Of a stretch of DNA of 45,123 nucleotides, positions 16,201-24,123 are shown piece by piece (positions within the stretch are counted from its first letter, which is position 1; each line of letters begins with the position of its first letter). The notes beneath the pieces are model-generated. The model was not told the DNA's origin. It did no database searches and saw only the letters and a program-made list of their open reading frames with translations. This stretch comes from Clostridiales bacterium (GTDB taxonomy: Bacteria; Bacillota; Clostridia; Christensenellales; CAG-138): contig SFIR01000020.1 in the NCBI GenBank assembly GCA_004556165.1, positions 1-45,123 on the forward strand, in the 5' to 3' direction. The position numbers and the translations under genes were made by a program.

Positions 16201-17506
16201 GGAGAAGACCGCTTACGGCTATGTGCAGCATTATTGTGAGGAGAACAATATAAATATCTCCGAAGCGGAGAAAACAAGGCTTGCCAATGGCTGCGTCGGA
16301 ACGCGAAAGACCACGGGCCAGCATCCCGGAGGCATAGTCATAGTGCCGGAGGATCTTGAAATATTCGATTTCTGCCCGATACAGCACCCTGCCGAAAAGG
16401 AGGATGCAGAGAGCATTACGCTCCACTTCGACTTCCACGCGCTTGATGATAAGCTTGTCAAGCTCGATATCCTCGGCCATGATGACCCCACAACGCTCAG
16501 AATGCTTCAGGATGTTACGGGCCTTGACCCGAAGAAAATACCGCTTTCCGATGAAAAGACCATGTCCATCTTCAAAACCGATGAGGCGCTGGGCATTTCC
16601 TTAAAGGAGCTCGGCTGCGACGTCGGAAGCCTCGGCATACCGGAATTCGGCACTAATTTTGTCCGCGGAATGCTAATGGATACCCGTCCCACGACAATGG
16701 AGGAGCTTGTACGCATAGCGGGCCTGTCCCACGGTACGGATGTTTGGCTCGGCAACGCACAGGACCTCGTAAGAAACGGCACTGCAAACCTCATGAACGT
16801 CATCTGTACGCGTGATGACATCATGAATTACCTTATTGCCCATGGCGGAGAGCCCTCGCTTTCATTCAAGACCATGGAGAGCGTCCGAAAAGGAAGGGGA
16901 CTTACCCCTCAAATGGAGGATGCGATGCACGCTAACGGCGTGCCGCAGTGGTATATTGACAGCTGTAAAAAGATCAAATACATGTTCCCCCGTGCGCATG
17001 CGGCAGCGTATGTTATGATGAGCTTCCGCGTAGCATACTATAAAGTACACTACCCTCTGGCATTCTACTCGGTGTATTTCACCGTCCGTGCGGATAAATT
17101 CGATATCGAGAACTGTATGGGCGGAGCGGATGCCGTGCTTGAACGGCTGAATGCGCTGAAGGCAAAGCCCAAGCTTGAAACTGCGGATGAGGATCAGCTA
17201 ATCATCCTTGAGATCGTCTACGAGATGAATCTCCGCGGCATTGAATTTTTACCGATTGATTTGTATAAATCCAAGGCAACACGCTTTGTCATCGAGGATG
17301 GCAGGATCCGTCCGCCTTTCAATACCATAGCAGGTCTCGGCGATAACGCAGCGCAGCGTCTTGAGCAGGGCGCGGCGGAAGGTCCCTTCATTTCACGCGA
17401 GGATCTTGTGAAAAGAACAAAGGCAAACACGGCAGTTATCGAGAAGCTCGACAGGCTCGGCTGCCTTGAAAGCCTGCCGGAGAGCAATCAGATCTCGATG
17501 TTTTAG
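13283..17506 (+). CDS. polC: DNA polymerase III PolC-type with degenerate proofreading exonuclease
   Basis: 1407 residues, the replicative polymerase of Gram-positive type. In order: N-terminal domain, OB domain (about 228-316), PHP domain part 1 (about 328-395), inserted exonuclease fold (about 405-560), PHP part 2 (about 575-790), and palm/fingers with a zinc ribbon (Cys882, Cys885, Cys908, Cys911) and C-terminal domain. The polymerase carboxylates are intact: Asp937 and Asp939 in PDIDLNF and Asp1062 in KLDILG. The PHP ligands are intact: His333, His335, Asp342, Asp366, His367, Glu392, Asp707 and His709. The exonuclease is not. The Asp and Glu of motif I align with Ala412 and Thr414, the motif II Asp with Leu497 and the motif III Asp with Ile550; only the His (His545) remains. 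Proofreading by this domain is therefore unlikely. GGAGA precedes the ATG. Confidence 0.95.
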   Translation: MEINPNEKNTADALEFTTGLVNEGIIRVKKASYNPSQNIINVDILADRIFTARESELIGEGMLRVACANGDFSGYRINCNFDFSSCFTRLENGTESAEEQLLSLWAAYSPQLAPILDRSRIEKQGNEYAVYVPARYELALSKQTTSEFRAMLLEKYNWNAAIRIVPDVNAPDGFDDMPVYRDSGRPAVIKPTKAKKKAAPKMNPLDIIYGKEIRKSELMPMNELNDKSGKVTVKGTIVQKEIFESKRGNIIITIFITDKTNTAAVKLFPDNLMKERTVSLIEKVEKEGAALMVRGRYGYDSYAKDYCIFADDINRVENEKRMDNAEEKRVELHLHTRMSAMDATCGVSEIIELAAKWGQKAIAITDHGVVHSFPEAKKASKENNIKLIFGCEGYLLPDCELVPIGGNYVSLAVTLIGSGIHTRVFELAAERFNSDGTIIDSFHTFVNPGVPPTGAIKRLTGCDAETFDAAPVLSQAVKTLGEYIGDATIVIHDREKLGCLFDLLGEICPISKNCISTSMLMQYLRRDLRAEERVLPETGASEAAHRTAEIAIESIRKCEELHVSSLPVIDASAKDLEKRRTNHIILIAATQPGLKNLYKLVSYSNLDHFYKTPRIPRSLLNIHRQGLIIGSACEAGELFRAIVDRKSEEEIEKIASFYDYLEIQPIGNNAFLVREGLAADDDELRAFNKKIVELGEKMGKPVVATGDVHFVEPEDSVFRAVLMSSMGYKDAVIQPPLYFRTTDDMLNEFSYLGSKKAHEVVIENTNKIADMCDVLRPFLDDKQTYSPELPGAADELKNLALTKAHELYGEVLPEIVQKRLDKELNSIIGNGYSSLYMVAQKLVHKSNSDGYLVGSRGSVGSSFVAHMAGITEVNSLPAHYRCPKCKYSEFPDVGDSSRCGIDLPPKNCPNCGTPLHRDGYEIPFETFLGFKGDKTPDIDLNFSGEYQPVAHKFAEVMFGEGHAFRAGTISGVMEKTAYGYVQHYCEENNINISEAEKTRLANGCVGTRKTTGQHPGGIVIVPEDLEIFDFCPIQHPAEKEDAESITLHFDFHALDDKLVKLDILGHDDPTTLRMLQDVTGLDPKKIPLSDEKTMSIFKTDEALGISLKELGCDVGSLGIPEFGTNFVRGMLMDTRPTTMEELVRIAGLSHGTDVWLGNAQDLVRNGTANLMNVICTRDDIMNYLIAHGGEPSLSFKTMESVRKGRGLTPQMEDAMHANGVPQWYIDSCKKIKYMFPRAHAAAYVMMSFRVAYYKVHYPLAFYSVYFTVRADKFDIENCMGGADAVLERLNALKAKPKLETADEDQLIILEIVYEMNLRGIEFLPIDLYKSKATRFVIEDGRIRPPFNTIAGLGDNAAQRLEQGAAEGPFISREDLVKRTKANTAVIEKLDRLGCLESLPESNQISMF

Positions 17507-17629
17507 CGGTTTTGGCGTAAAAAAACGTCGGAGTGGGGCTATATGCCCCCTGACGACGGAAAACAACCGTATTTCCGGAGAAAAAACAGGAAAAACTTAT
17601 ATATATGTGAGAAAAATCAGAAAAGGCTA

Positions 17630-17658
17630 TTGCAATCCACCAAATAATGTGATATGAT
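17630..17658 (+). promoter_or_regulatory. Promoter of the rimP-nusA-infB cluster
   Basis: TTGCAA (17630-17635), 17-bp spacer, TATGAT (17653-17658) with an extended -10 TGTG just upstream. It gives a leader of about 85 bases before the rimP start. Confidence 0.8.
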
Positions 17659-17695
17659 TTGTCCGTAGATTGGAACTTATGATTGTAGACTTTGG

Positions 17696-17725
17696 AGAGT
17701 GGGTGCTGCCCGCTCTTTAATTTTG
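17696..17725 (+). promoter_or_regulatory. Leader hairpin with T-rich tail upstream of rimP
   Basis: AGAGTGGG (17696-17703) pairs with CCCGCTCT (17709-17716), with one G-T pair and a 5-base loop, followed by TTAATTTT. This is terminator-like and sits between promoter and first gene, so it could act as an attenuator. NusA, encoded second in the operon, is a termination factor, so feedback is conceivable. Confidence 0.6.
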
Positions 17726-17749
17726 ATAATAATCTTTCGGAGGCTGAGC

Positions 17750-18202
17750 TTGAAACTTACTGATAAAATATTTGATATCGTCGAACCGACGGTCACTGCG
17801 CTCGGGTATGAGCTGTATGAAGTCGAGTACCAGAAGGAATTCGATAATTGGGTGCTGACTTTGTACATAGATCATCCGGACGGCGTTTCCCTTGATGACT
17901 GCGAATTGGTCAGCAATGCCGTCGATCCCGTGCTCGATGCAGCCGACCCGATCGAACAGGCGTATTACCTCTCGGTAAGCTCCCTCGGCATAGACCGTCC
18001 GCTTAAAACGGATAAGGATTATCAACGCAATATCGGCAAGGTCATGGATGTTAAGCTCTATGCGCCGCTGAACGGTAAAAAGGAATTTTCCGGGACGCTC
18101 ACTGCGTTTGATGAAGCAACCTATACCATCGAACTAAAATCGGGTTCGGAAACTATTGAGCGGAAAAAGACCGCGCTCATCAGGCCCCATATTGATTTTT
18201 AA
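17750..18202 (+). CDS. rimP: Ribosome maturation factor RimP
   Basis: 150 residues, needed for 30S subunit assembly. I place the start at the TTG at 17750 because GGAGG (17739-17743) lies 6 bases upstream. The longer in-frame GTG at 17699 would fall inside the leader hairpin and add an atypical N-terminus. The N-terminal alpha/beta domain carries GYELYEVEYQKE, the YIDHPDGVSLDDC region and SVSSLGIDRPLKTDKDY. The C-terminal SH3-like barrel covers about 95-150. First gene of the large translation operon; nusA follows after 36 bases, as in most bacteria. Confidence 0.9.
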   Translation: MKLTDKIFDIVEPTVTALGYELYEVEYQKEFDNWVLTLYIDHPDGVSLDDCELVSNAVDPVLDAADPIEQAYYLSVSSLGIDRPLKTDKDYQRNIGKVMDVKLYAPLNGKKEFSGTLTAFDEATYTIELKSGSETIERKKTALIRPHIDF

Positions 18203-18238
18203 TTTAATGTTTCAGAAAAGAAAGGAAATAGCACCGCA

Positions 18239-19348
18239 ATGAACGAAGAACTGATACTGGCACTCAAGGCCATCAGCAAGGAAAGAGGAATTTCCCTTGA
18301 TATACTCGTGGACGCAATCGAGTCCGCACTTATGAGCGCATACAAGAAGAATTACAATACCAACTGCAATGTTCGCGTCAACCTCGACAGGGAGACCGGT
18401 AAAATAGATATTTTCGCATCAAAGACCGTTGTTGACGAGGTCGAGGATAAGTACACCCAGATCTCGCTCGAAAATGCCCGTAAGATCAATCCGCTTTTCG
18501 AGCTCGGCGATGTGATCGAGGAGGAAGCGAGCGCAAAGAACTTCGGCAGGATTGCAGCGCAGACCGCAAAGCAGGTCATCATGCAGCGCATCCGTGAAGC
18601 GGAGCAGGGCGCGATTTTCGAAGAGTATCAGGAGAAGGAATACGAAGTCCTCACCGCTATCGTTCAGCGCACGGAAAAGAACGGCGTATATGTCGAGCTC
18701 GGCAAGACCGACGGAATTATCCCGTTCAACGAGGTCATCCCCGGTGAAGCCTATGCTCCCAACGACAGGGTCAAGGTCTATGTTCTCAAGGTCCAGAAGG
18801 ATACCAAGGGTCCCCAGATTATCGTTTCGAGGACTCATCCGGGCCTTGTAAAGAGACTGTTCGAGCTTGAGATCCCCGAGATCCAGTCCGGCGTCGTTCT
18901 TATCAAGTCGATCGCGCGCGAGGCAGGTCAGCGCACTAAAATCGCCGTTGCAAGCACCGATCCCAATGTCGATGCAGTCGGCGCATGCGTCGGTCAGCGC
19001 GGAGTGCGTGTTGAACGCATAGTAAACGAACTTCATAACGAGAAGATGGATATTATAGAGTGGGACCCCGACATTGCCGTATATATCGCAAAGGCGCTCG
19101 GGCCTGCAAAGGTACTCATGGTCTATATCAATGAGAGCGAAAAGGCAGCAAAGGTCATCGTTCCCGATAATCAGCTCTCCCTTGCTATCGGCAAAGAGGG
19201 CCAGAACGCAAGGCTTGCCGCAAAGCTCACCGGCTGGAAGATAGATATTAAGTCCCAGTCCCAGGCTGATGCCGATGCCGAGATGAACCTCGCAGACGAG
19301 AATATGCATGCATATATTCCCGATGTCGATACCGAGGAACAGCAATAA
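18239..19348 (+). CDS. nusA: Transcription termination/antitermination factor NusA
   Basis: 369 residues, the short Firmicutes form without the C-terminal acidic repeats of proteobacteria. The N-terminal RNA-polymerase-binding domain (1 to about 125) is followed by an S1 domain (about 135-200, NGVYVELGKTDGIIPF). KH1 (VGACVGQRGVRVERI) and KH2 (LAIGKEGQNARLAAKLTG) come next, then an acidic tail. It binds the elongating polymerase and nascent RNA, modulating pausing, termination and rRNA antitermination. AAAGGAAA lies about 10 bases upstream of its ATG. Confidence 0.95.
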   Translation: MNEELILALKAISKERGISLDILVDAIESALMSAYKKNYNTNCNVRVNLDRETGKIDIFASKTVVDEVEDKYTQISLENARKINPLFELGDVIEEEASAKNFGRIAAQTAKQVIMQRIREAEQGAIFEEYQEKEYEVLTAIVQRTEKNGVYVELGKTDGIIPFNEVIPGEAYAPNDRVKVYVLKVQKDTKGPQIIVSRTHPGLVKRLFELEIPEIQSGVVLIKSIAREAGQRTKIAVASTDPNVDAVGACVGQRGVRVERIVNELHNEKMDIIEWDPDIAVYIAKALGPAKVLMVYINESEKAAKVIVPDNQLSLAIGKEGQNARLAAKLTGWKIDIKSQSQADADAEMNLADENMHAYIPDVDTEEQQ

Positions 19349-19392
19349 AAAGGGGCTTTGTACGGAAGTATTATTTCGGAGGTAAACAGGCA

Positions 19393-19701
19393 GTGCAGAA
19401 AAAGATCCCAATGCGCATGTGCGTAGGCTGCAGGGAAATGAAGCCGAAGCGCTCGCTTGTGCGCATAGTATGCACAAAGATACCGGATGGCGGAAACGAA
19501 ATAAAGGTCGATCTCACGGGCAGAGCGCCGGGACGCGGAGCATACATCTGTCCGAGCAGGGAATGCCTTGAAAAAGCGAAAAAATCACGCGCTTTGGAGA
19601 GAGCTTTCTCGGAAAAGCTTGAGGACGATGTGTTTATCAGCCTTGCCGATGCCGTTTCAAAAGCGGAGCAGCTCCGGGAGAATGAGGATCAGGAGGGTTA
19701 G
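19393..19701 (+). CDS. rnpM: RNase P modulator RnpM (YlxR, DUF448)
   Basis: A 102-residue YlxR-family protein. It has the hallmark RMCVGCREMKPKRSLVRIV near the N-terminus and GRGAYICPSRECLEKAKK in the middle. In Bacillus this protein binds RNase P RNA and modulates its activity. The start is GTG at 19393 with GGAGG just upstream; no ATG gives the full motif in better context. It sits between nusA and ylxQ as in most Firmicutes. A short acidic C-terminal extension (about 75-102) goes beyond the core domain. Confidence 0.9.
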   Translation: MQKKIPMRMCVGCREMKPKRSLVRIVCTKIPDGGNEIKVDLTGRAPGRGAYICPSRECLEKAKKSRALERAFSEKLEDDVFISLADAVSKAEQLRENEDQEG

Positions 19702-19702
19702 G

Positions 19703-20023
19703 ATGGAGCAGAACGAAGCAGTACGCAATGCCGTGGGCTTCGCTATGAAAGCAGGTAAGCTCGCTTCGGGCGATTTTGCTGCGGACAAGGCGGTAAAGAG
19801 CGGAAGGGCTCATCTTATCATCGTTGATTCCGATGCCTCGGATAATACGAAAAAGCATTGGTGCGATGCCGCATCATCAAAGAATATTGAGTTAATTATG
19901 ATTGAAAACTTAGGCTGCGCGATAGGCAAGGAAGCAAGAATGGTTGCCGCCGTGACGGACGAAGGCTTTGCAAGGATGATTTATACGAAAACGGTGCAGA
20001 AGGACGGTATGGATAATGAATAA
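19703..20023 (+). CDS. ylxQ: L7Ae-family RNA-binding protein YlxQ
   Basis: 106 residues. The start at 19703 is set by AGGAGGG immediately upstream; its ATG follows the rnpM stop by one base. The protein shows the L7Ae/L30e/S12e/Gadd45 alpha-beta fold: NAVGFAMKAGKLASGDFAADKAVKSGRAHLIIVDSDASDNTKK, then the LGCAIGKEARMVAAVTDEGFA segment (given here as parts of one domain). Family members bind kink-turn RNA and are associated with ribosomes or RNase P. The infB start codon overlaps its 3' end by 8 bases. Confidence 0.88.
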   Translation: MEQNEAVRNAVGFAMKAGKLASGDFAADKAVKSGRAHLIIVDSDASDNTKKHWCDAASSKNIELIMIENLGCAIGKEARMVAAVTDEGFARMIYTKTVQKDGMDNE

Positions 20024-20165
20024 ATCAGAAATGATCAAAAAAACCGAAACTATTGAAAATCAGGCAAAGGAGCTGCTTGCGCAGGTCAACGCTCTGAATA
20101 CCGAGGAAGGAACGCGCGGAAAAGGAGGAGCAGCGCGAAAAGGAAAAGGCCGAACGCCTTCGTGA
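20016..20165 (+). other. infB: Out-of-frame 5' end of infB (frameshift at 20109-20110)
   Basis: An ATG at 20016 opens MNKSEMIKKTETIENQAKEL and continues in a helical, IF-2-N-terminus-like way up to the codons for NTEE at 20097-20108. It then drifts into Gly/Arg-rich nonsense and stops at TGA 20163-20165. The downstream frame is open from 20098 and reads RAEKEEQREKEKAERLREFL, a natural continuation. Removing one G of the GG at 20109-20110 joins the two frames into one protein of about 901 residues. Either a real one-base insertion, a sequencing error or recoding. Confidence 0.8.
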
Positions 20166-20247
20166 ATTTCTTGAATCGGATCAGAGCAGCGGTTATGTAA
20201 GCGATGCCGCCGAGCAGGAGAAGGAGCTTGCTCCCAAGGCCGAAGCT

Positions 20248-22722
20248 ATGCCTGAAGAACCGGAAAATCCCGAAAAAACCGAAAAAATCGAAGCTGCGCC
20301 CGAAAAAGTCATTACTCCCGTTCAGAAAGAAAAAAACATTCCCGAAAAGGAACAGGATAAGCCCGTGCAGGAGGCGGAGCCCGAGCAGCTGCGTACCGAA
20401 CAGCCGCGTACCGAGCAGCCGCGCACGGAGCAGCCGCGCCTTGAGCAGCCCAGGGTCAGAACCGAAAAGCCCAGGAGTGAAATGGCAAGGACGGAAGCTC
20501 CGAGGGATAACAGGCGCACAGGCGACAGACCTGCAAGGAATGATGACAGGCAAAGCCGCAGCGACAATAGAGCTCCCCGTGCCGACGGCACCAGACAGCC
20601 GCGCACCGAGCAGAGAACCGATAACAGGGCGGATCGCAGGAGTAATTCCGATCGTGCGCCACGCAATCAGGATATGATGGGCAAGGATAAGGATGCCTAC
20701 GATAAGCCGCGCAATCAGACCCAGCGTCAGCAGCAGAACAGGAAGCCTTCCGAACAGCTCCCCATCGTCACAAAGGAGGTTCGCACTCCCGAAAACAAGG
20801 GCAATTATGTGCGTACCTTTGATACCGAAAAGAAGGCAAAGAATAAAAAGACCATCATGAAGGAGACCGCACCGTCCGCGCGCAACTGGGAGGATGACGG
20901 CCAGGGCTTCGGCAGCCGCAAGCGTAAGAACCAGAAGCCGGAGGTCCAGAAGACCAAGCCCGCTCCCGTCGTTATAGATAAGGCCGTTATCACCACCGAG
21001 ACAATCTCCGTGCGTGATTTCTCGGAGAAGATTGGTAAGCCTGCTTCCGAGATTATCAAGAAACTGTTCATGATGGGCATAGTTGCAAATATCAATCAGG
21101 ATATTGATTTCGATACCTGTTCCCTCGTTGCAATGGATTACAATATCGAGCTTGAGCAGCAGGTCGCAAAGACCTTTGAAGAGGCAATGCAGGAGAATGC
21201 GGATGTTGCCGATACCGAGGAGAGCCTCGTTTCAAGGCCTCCCGTTGTCACCATCATGGGTCATGTTGACCATGGTAAGACCTCGCTTCTCGATGCTATC
21301 CGCAACAGCTCCGTCACCGAAGGCGAAGCAGGCGGAATTACCCAGCACATAGGCGCATATACCGTCAACTGCAACGGCAGGACGATAACATTTATAGATA
21401 CCCCGGGCCACGAAGCGTTCACCGCAATGCGTGCAAGGGGTGCGCAGGTGACGGATGTAGTCATCCTCGTTGTAGCGGCGGATGACGGCATCATGCCCCA
21501 GACCATCGAAGCTATCAACCACGCAAAGGCTGCGGAGGTTCCCATCGTCGTAGCCATCAATAAGATAGATAAGCCCGAAGCCAATCCCGAAAGGATCAAG
21601 CAGCAGCTCACCGAGTACGGCCTTGTCTGCGAGGATTGGGGCGGCGATACCATCTGTGTACCCGTTTCGGCTAAAAAGCATATAAACCTCGATAAGCTCC
21701 TTGAAATGGTGCTCCTGCAATCCGATGTGCTCGAGCTCCGTGCTAACCCCAACCGTGCTGCAAAGGGTACGATAATCGAGGCTCAGCTCGATAAGGGCCG
21801 CGGCCCCGTTGCGACCGTACTCGTTCAGAACGGTACTCTCAAGGTCGGTGATCCCATAGTTGCAGGCATTGCTTACGGCAAGGTTCGCGCAATGATGGAT
21901 GATAAGGGCAGAGTCGTTAAGTCCGCAGGCCCCAGCCAGCCCGTAGAGGTGCTCGGCTTCAACGAAGTTCCTTCCGCAGGCGATATCATGAATGTTGCCG
22001 AGGTTTCCAAGAAGGTCGCCGAGGAACGCCGCAATAAGCTCAAAGCGGAACAGCTCAAGAGCATGTCCAAGGTCAGCCTTGAGGATTTGTTCAGCCATAT
22101 TGCCGAGGGCGACATCAAGAACCTGAATATCGTCGTCAAGGCCGATGTTCACGGCTCCGTCGAAGCCGTCAAGCAGGCTCTTGAAAAGCTCTCCAATGAG
22201 GAAGTCCGCGTAAAGTGCATACATGGCGGCGTAGGTGCAATTACCGAATCCGATGTCATGTTTGCTTCCGCATCCAATGCCATCGTTATCGGCTTCAATG
22301 TCCGTCCGGACAGCGGCGCAAGGGCGCTTGCAGATCAGGAGAAGGTCGATGTCAGGACGTATAGAATCATCTATCAGGCGATAGAGGATGTTGAAAACGC
22401 AATGAAGGGCATGTTCAAGCCCGTATATAAGGAAGTCCATCTCGGCACAATAAGCGTAAGGAGTACCTTCAAGGTCAGCGGCGTGGGTGTAATCGCCGGC
22501 GCATACGTCCAGGAGGGCAAGGTACAGCGCAGCGCACTCGTCCGTGTAGTCCGTGACGGCATCGTCATCCACGAGGGCCAGATTGCATCTCTGCGCAGGT
22601 TTAAGGACGATGTCAAGGAAGTTGCCGCAGGCTATGAATGCGGTATCGGCATCGAAAACTTTAATGATATTCGCGAAAATGACTCCATCGAGGCCTACAT
22701 CATGGAGCAGGTCGCACGATAA
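20248..22722 (+). CDS. infB: Translation initiation factor IF-2
   Basis: The longest intact frame starts at the ATG at 20248 and encodes 824 residues. IF-2 is the GTPase that brings initiator fMet-tRNA to the 30S subunit. Residues 1 to about 240 are a disordered Arg/Glu/Pro/Gln-rich linker with RTEQP repeats. The IF2_N motif lies at about 252-303, and the G domain has G1 GHVDHGKT (338-345), DTPGHEAF and NKIDKPEA. Beta-barrel domains and the C-terminal fMet-tRNA-binding domain follow and look complete. Only AAGG at 20236-20239 precedes this ATG, and the natural start is probably 20016 in another frame (see the frameshift entry). In E. coli shorter IF-2 forms start internally, so a functional protein from 20248 is plausible. 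Confidence 0.93.
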   Translation: MPEEPENPEKTEKIEAAPEKVITPVQKEKNIPEKEQDKPVQEAEPEQLRTEQPRTEQPRTEQPRLEQPRVRTEKPRSEMARTEAPRDNRRTGDRPARNDDRQSRSDNRAPRADGTRQPRTEQRTDNRADRRSNSDRAPRNQDMMGKDKDAYDKPRNQTQRQQQNRKPSEQLPIVTKEVRTPENKGNYVRTFDTEKKAKNKKTIMKETAPSARNWEDDGQGFGSRKRKNQKPEVQKTKPAPVVIDKAVITTETISVRDFSEKIGKPASEIIKKLFMMGIVANINQDIDFDTCSLVAMDYNIELEQQVAKTFEEAMQENADVADTEESLVSRPPVVTIMGHVDHGKTSLLDAIRNSSVTEGEAGGITQHIGAYTVNCNGRTITFIDTPGHEAFTAMRARGAQVTDVVILVVAADDGIMPQTIEAINHAKAAEVPIVVAINKIDKPEANPERIKQQLTEYGLVCEDWGGDTICVPVSAKKHINLDKLLEMVLLQSDVLELRANPNRAAKGTIIEAQLDKGRGPVATVLVQNGTLKVGDPIVAGIAYGKVRAMMDDKGRVVKSAGPSQPVEVLGFNEVPSAGDIMNVAEVSKKVAEERRNKLKAEQLKSMSKVSLEDLFSHIAEGDIKNLNIVVKADVHGSVEAVKQALEKLSNEEVRVKCIHGGVGAITESDVMFASASNAIVIGFNVRPDSGARALADQEKVDVRTYRIIYQAIEDVENAMKGMFKPVYKEVHLGTISVRSTFKVSGVGVIAGAYVQEGKVQRSALVRVVRDGIVIHEGQIASLRRFKDDVKEVAAGYECGIGIENFNDIRENDSIEAYIMEQVAR
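20392..20451 (+). repeat. Four 15-bp tandem repeats in infB
   Basis: Units at 20392-20406, 20407-20421, 20422-20436 and 20437-20451 encode RTEQP, RTEQP, RTEQP and RLEQP in the disordered linker of IF-2. Copy number is likely to vary between strains. Confidence 0.8.
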
Positions 22723-22748
22723 ATGCTCCGCTCAGGAAGGATAGGAAA

Positions 22749-23126
22749 ATGCCATCCGTCAGATACGACAGAATAAATGAAGAAATAAAGAAGGCTCTCA
22801 GCGAGATAATCAGGGATATGAAGGATCCGAGGATCTCTCCGATGACGACCGTTTTGCTCGTTGAAGCAACAAATGATCTCAAGATAGCTAAGGTGCGCAT
22901 CAGCGTGTACGATAAATCCGATGATGTTCGCCGCGAGACCGTAGCGCAGCTCAACCGTGCCGAGGGATTTATCGCCCGTGAGCTCGGCAAGCGTGTGGAT
23001 TTAAGGCGCATCCCGACTTTGAAGTTCAGTCTTGATGATTCTATTGAGTATGCAGTGCATATCTCCGAGATAATAAATAAGCTCCAAAGCGAGCGCAAAA
23101 AGGACGAAACTCAAGATGATGAATGA
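22749..23126 (+). CDS. rbfA: 30S ribosome-binding factor RbfA
   Basis: 125 residues with a KH-like fold. It assists late 16S rRNA 5'-end maturation and cold adaptation. Recognisable stretches are RYDRINEEIKKALSEII, DPRISPMTTVLLVEATNDLK, AKVRISVY and the C-terminal RRIPTLKFSLDDSIEYA helix region. AGGAAGGATAGG lies upstream of its ATG, 26 bases after infB. The 3' end overlaps nrnA by 11 bases. Confidence 0.93.
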   Translation: MPSVRYDRINEEIKKALSEIIRDMKDPRISPMTTVLLVEATNDLKIAKVRISVYDKSDDVRRETVAQLNRAEGFIARELGKRVDLRRIPTLKFSLDDSIEYAVHISEIINKLQSERKKDETQDDE

Positions 23127-24123
23127 GCATGACGGCGAGTTTGAACAGCTTATCGCGTTCATCCGCCAGGGAACTGAATTTACGCTGCTTTCGCATATCT
23201 CTCCCGATGGGGATACGCTCGGTTCTGCGCTTGCAATGTACGGGCTGCTGACCCGTTTAGGCAAAAAATGCGAGGTTGTCTGTTCAAATCCCGTTCCGAA
23301 GATCTATTCTTTTCTCCCGAATGCGGACAAGGTCGTTCTTCCCGAGGACGCCGTGGGCTATGAATTCGTGATTTCCTGCGATTGCGCGGATATCCCGAGG
23401 TTCGGAAGAGCTGTTCGCCTGTTCGATGCCGCTAAGGATACCGCATCGGTCGATCATCATGTCACCGATCCGGGCTTTGCACATTTTAATCTCATAGATG
23501 CGGATGCTTCTGCAACCGCAGAGATTGTGCATGAGCTCTTTATAAAGCTGGACATGCCGATTGATGAACCCATAATGAAATGCCTCTATACCGGCATCAC
23601 GACCGATACCGGCAATCTTTCGTACAGCAATACGACGCCCAATGCGCTCCGCATAATCGCCGATTTCGTCGAGCAGGGGCTTGATATTTCCGAGCTGAAC
23701 CGGCTTATTTACAGGACGATACCGTATAATAAGACCCGTTTGCAGGGCTTTGTTGCATCGAGGATGCAGCTCGAATGCGGCGGCGAGGTCGGTATCGGCG
23801 TGCTGACCCGTGCGCAGATGCTCGAATTTGATGCAACGAATGAGGATTGTGAGGGAATTGTTGACTGTATCAGGGATGTTGACTGCGTAAAGATAGCGGC
23901 TTTCATCCGTGAGGGTGCTGACGGCAGCTTCAAGGTCAGCCTTAGAAGCAAGGATATCGGAGATGTTTGCAGGATCGCAGAAAAGCACGGCGGCGGCGGC
24001 CATGCGCGTGCGGCGGGCTATACCGCTCATGAACCGCTCTCAACCGTAATAGCGGATTTCATTTCACAGGCTGAAGAAGAGCTGATGCGCTGCCGCGGAC
24101 AGCTTGACGGTAAGGAAAACTAA
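23116..24123 (+). CDS. nrnA: Bifunctional oligoribonuclease/PAP phosphatase NrnA-like (DHH family)
   Basis: 335 residues. The DHH domain carries SHISPDGDTLGSA (motif I), SCDCAD, the DHH motif in SVDHHVTD and GITTDTGNLSYSNTT. The DHHA1 domain carries GGGGHARAAGYT near the C-terminus. NrnA degrades nano-RNAs of 2-5 nucleotides and 3'-phosphoadenosine 5'-phosphate with Mn. It lies between rbfA (11-base overlap) and truB (start directly after the nrnA stop), the usual place in Clostridia, and fits an RNA-turnover role in this translation cluster. Confidence 0.92.
   Translation: MMNEHDGEFEQLIAFIRQGTEFTLLSHISPDGDTLGSALAMYGLLTRLGKKCEVVCSNPVPKIYSFLPNADKVVLPEDAVGYEFVISCDCADIPRFGRAVRLFDAAKDTASVDHHVTDPGFAHFNLIDADASATAEIVHELFIKLDMPIDEPIMKCLYTGITTDTGNLSYSNTTPNALRIIADFVEQGLDISELNRLIYRTIPYNKTRLQGFVASRMQLECGGEVGIGVLTRAQMLEFDATNEDCEGIVDCIRDVDCVKIAAFIREGADGSFKVSLRSKDIGDVCRIAEKHGGGGHARAAGYTAHEPLSTVIADFISQAEEELMRCRGQLDGKEN

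Larger units (their letters stand above)
17507..17749. other. Intergenic region between polC and rimP
   Basis: An imperfect hairpin lies just after polC: CGTCG 17526-17530/CGACG 17554-17558 and GGGGC 17535-17539/GCCCC 17545-17549, with an internal loop and no T-run. It may be a processing or weak stop structure. The rimP promoter (17630-17658) and leader hairpin (17696-17725) follow. Confidence 0.5.

Noticed and set aside
13283..17506. PolC as a pseudogene
   Set aside because: The frame is intact over 1407 residues and polymerase and PHP residues are conserved; only the exonuclease acids are lost.
20095..20125. Programmed +1 frameshifting of the prfB kind in infB
   Set aside because: There is no slippery CTT-TGA type signal or internal Shine-Dalgarno at the shift; a plain one-base insertion explains the data better.
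20392..20451. Short tandem repeats as a possible CRISPR-like array
   Set aside because: Units are 15 bp without spacers and stay in the infB reading frame.
21232..22572. A 446-codon open frame antisense to infB (and similar ones opposite nusA and glyQS)
   Set aside because: All lie fully inside well-identified genes and read as low-quality sequence with Cys/His excess; no ribosome-binding site.
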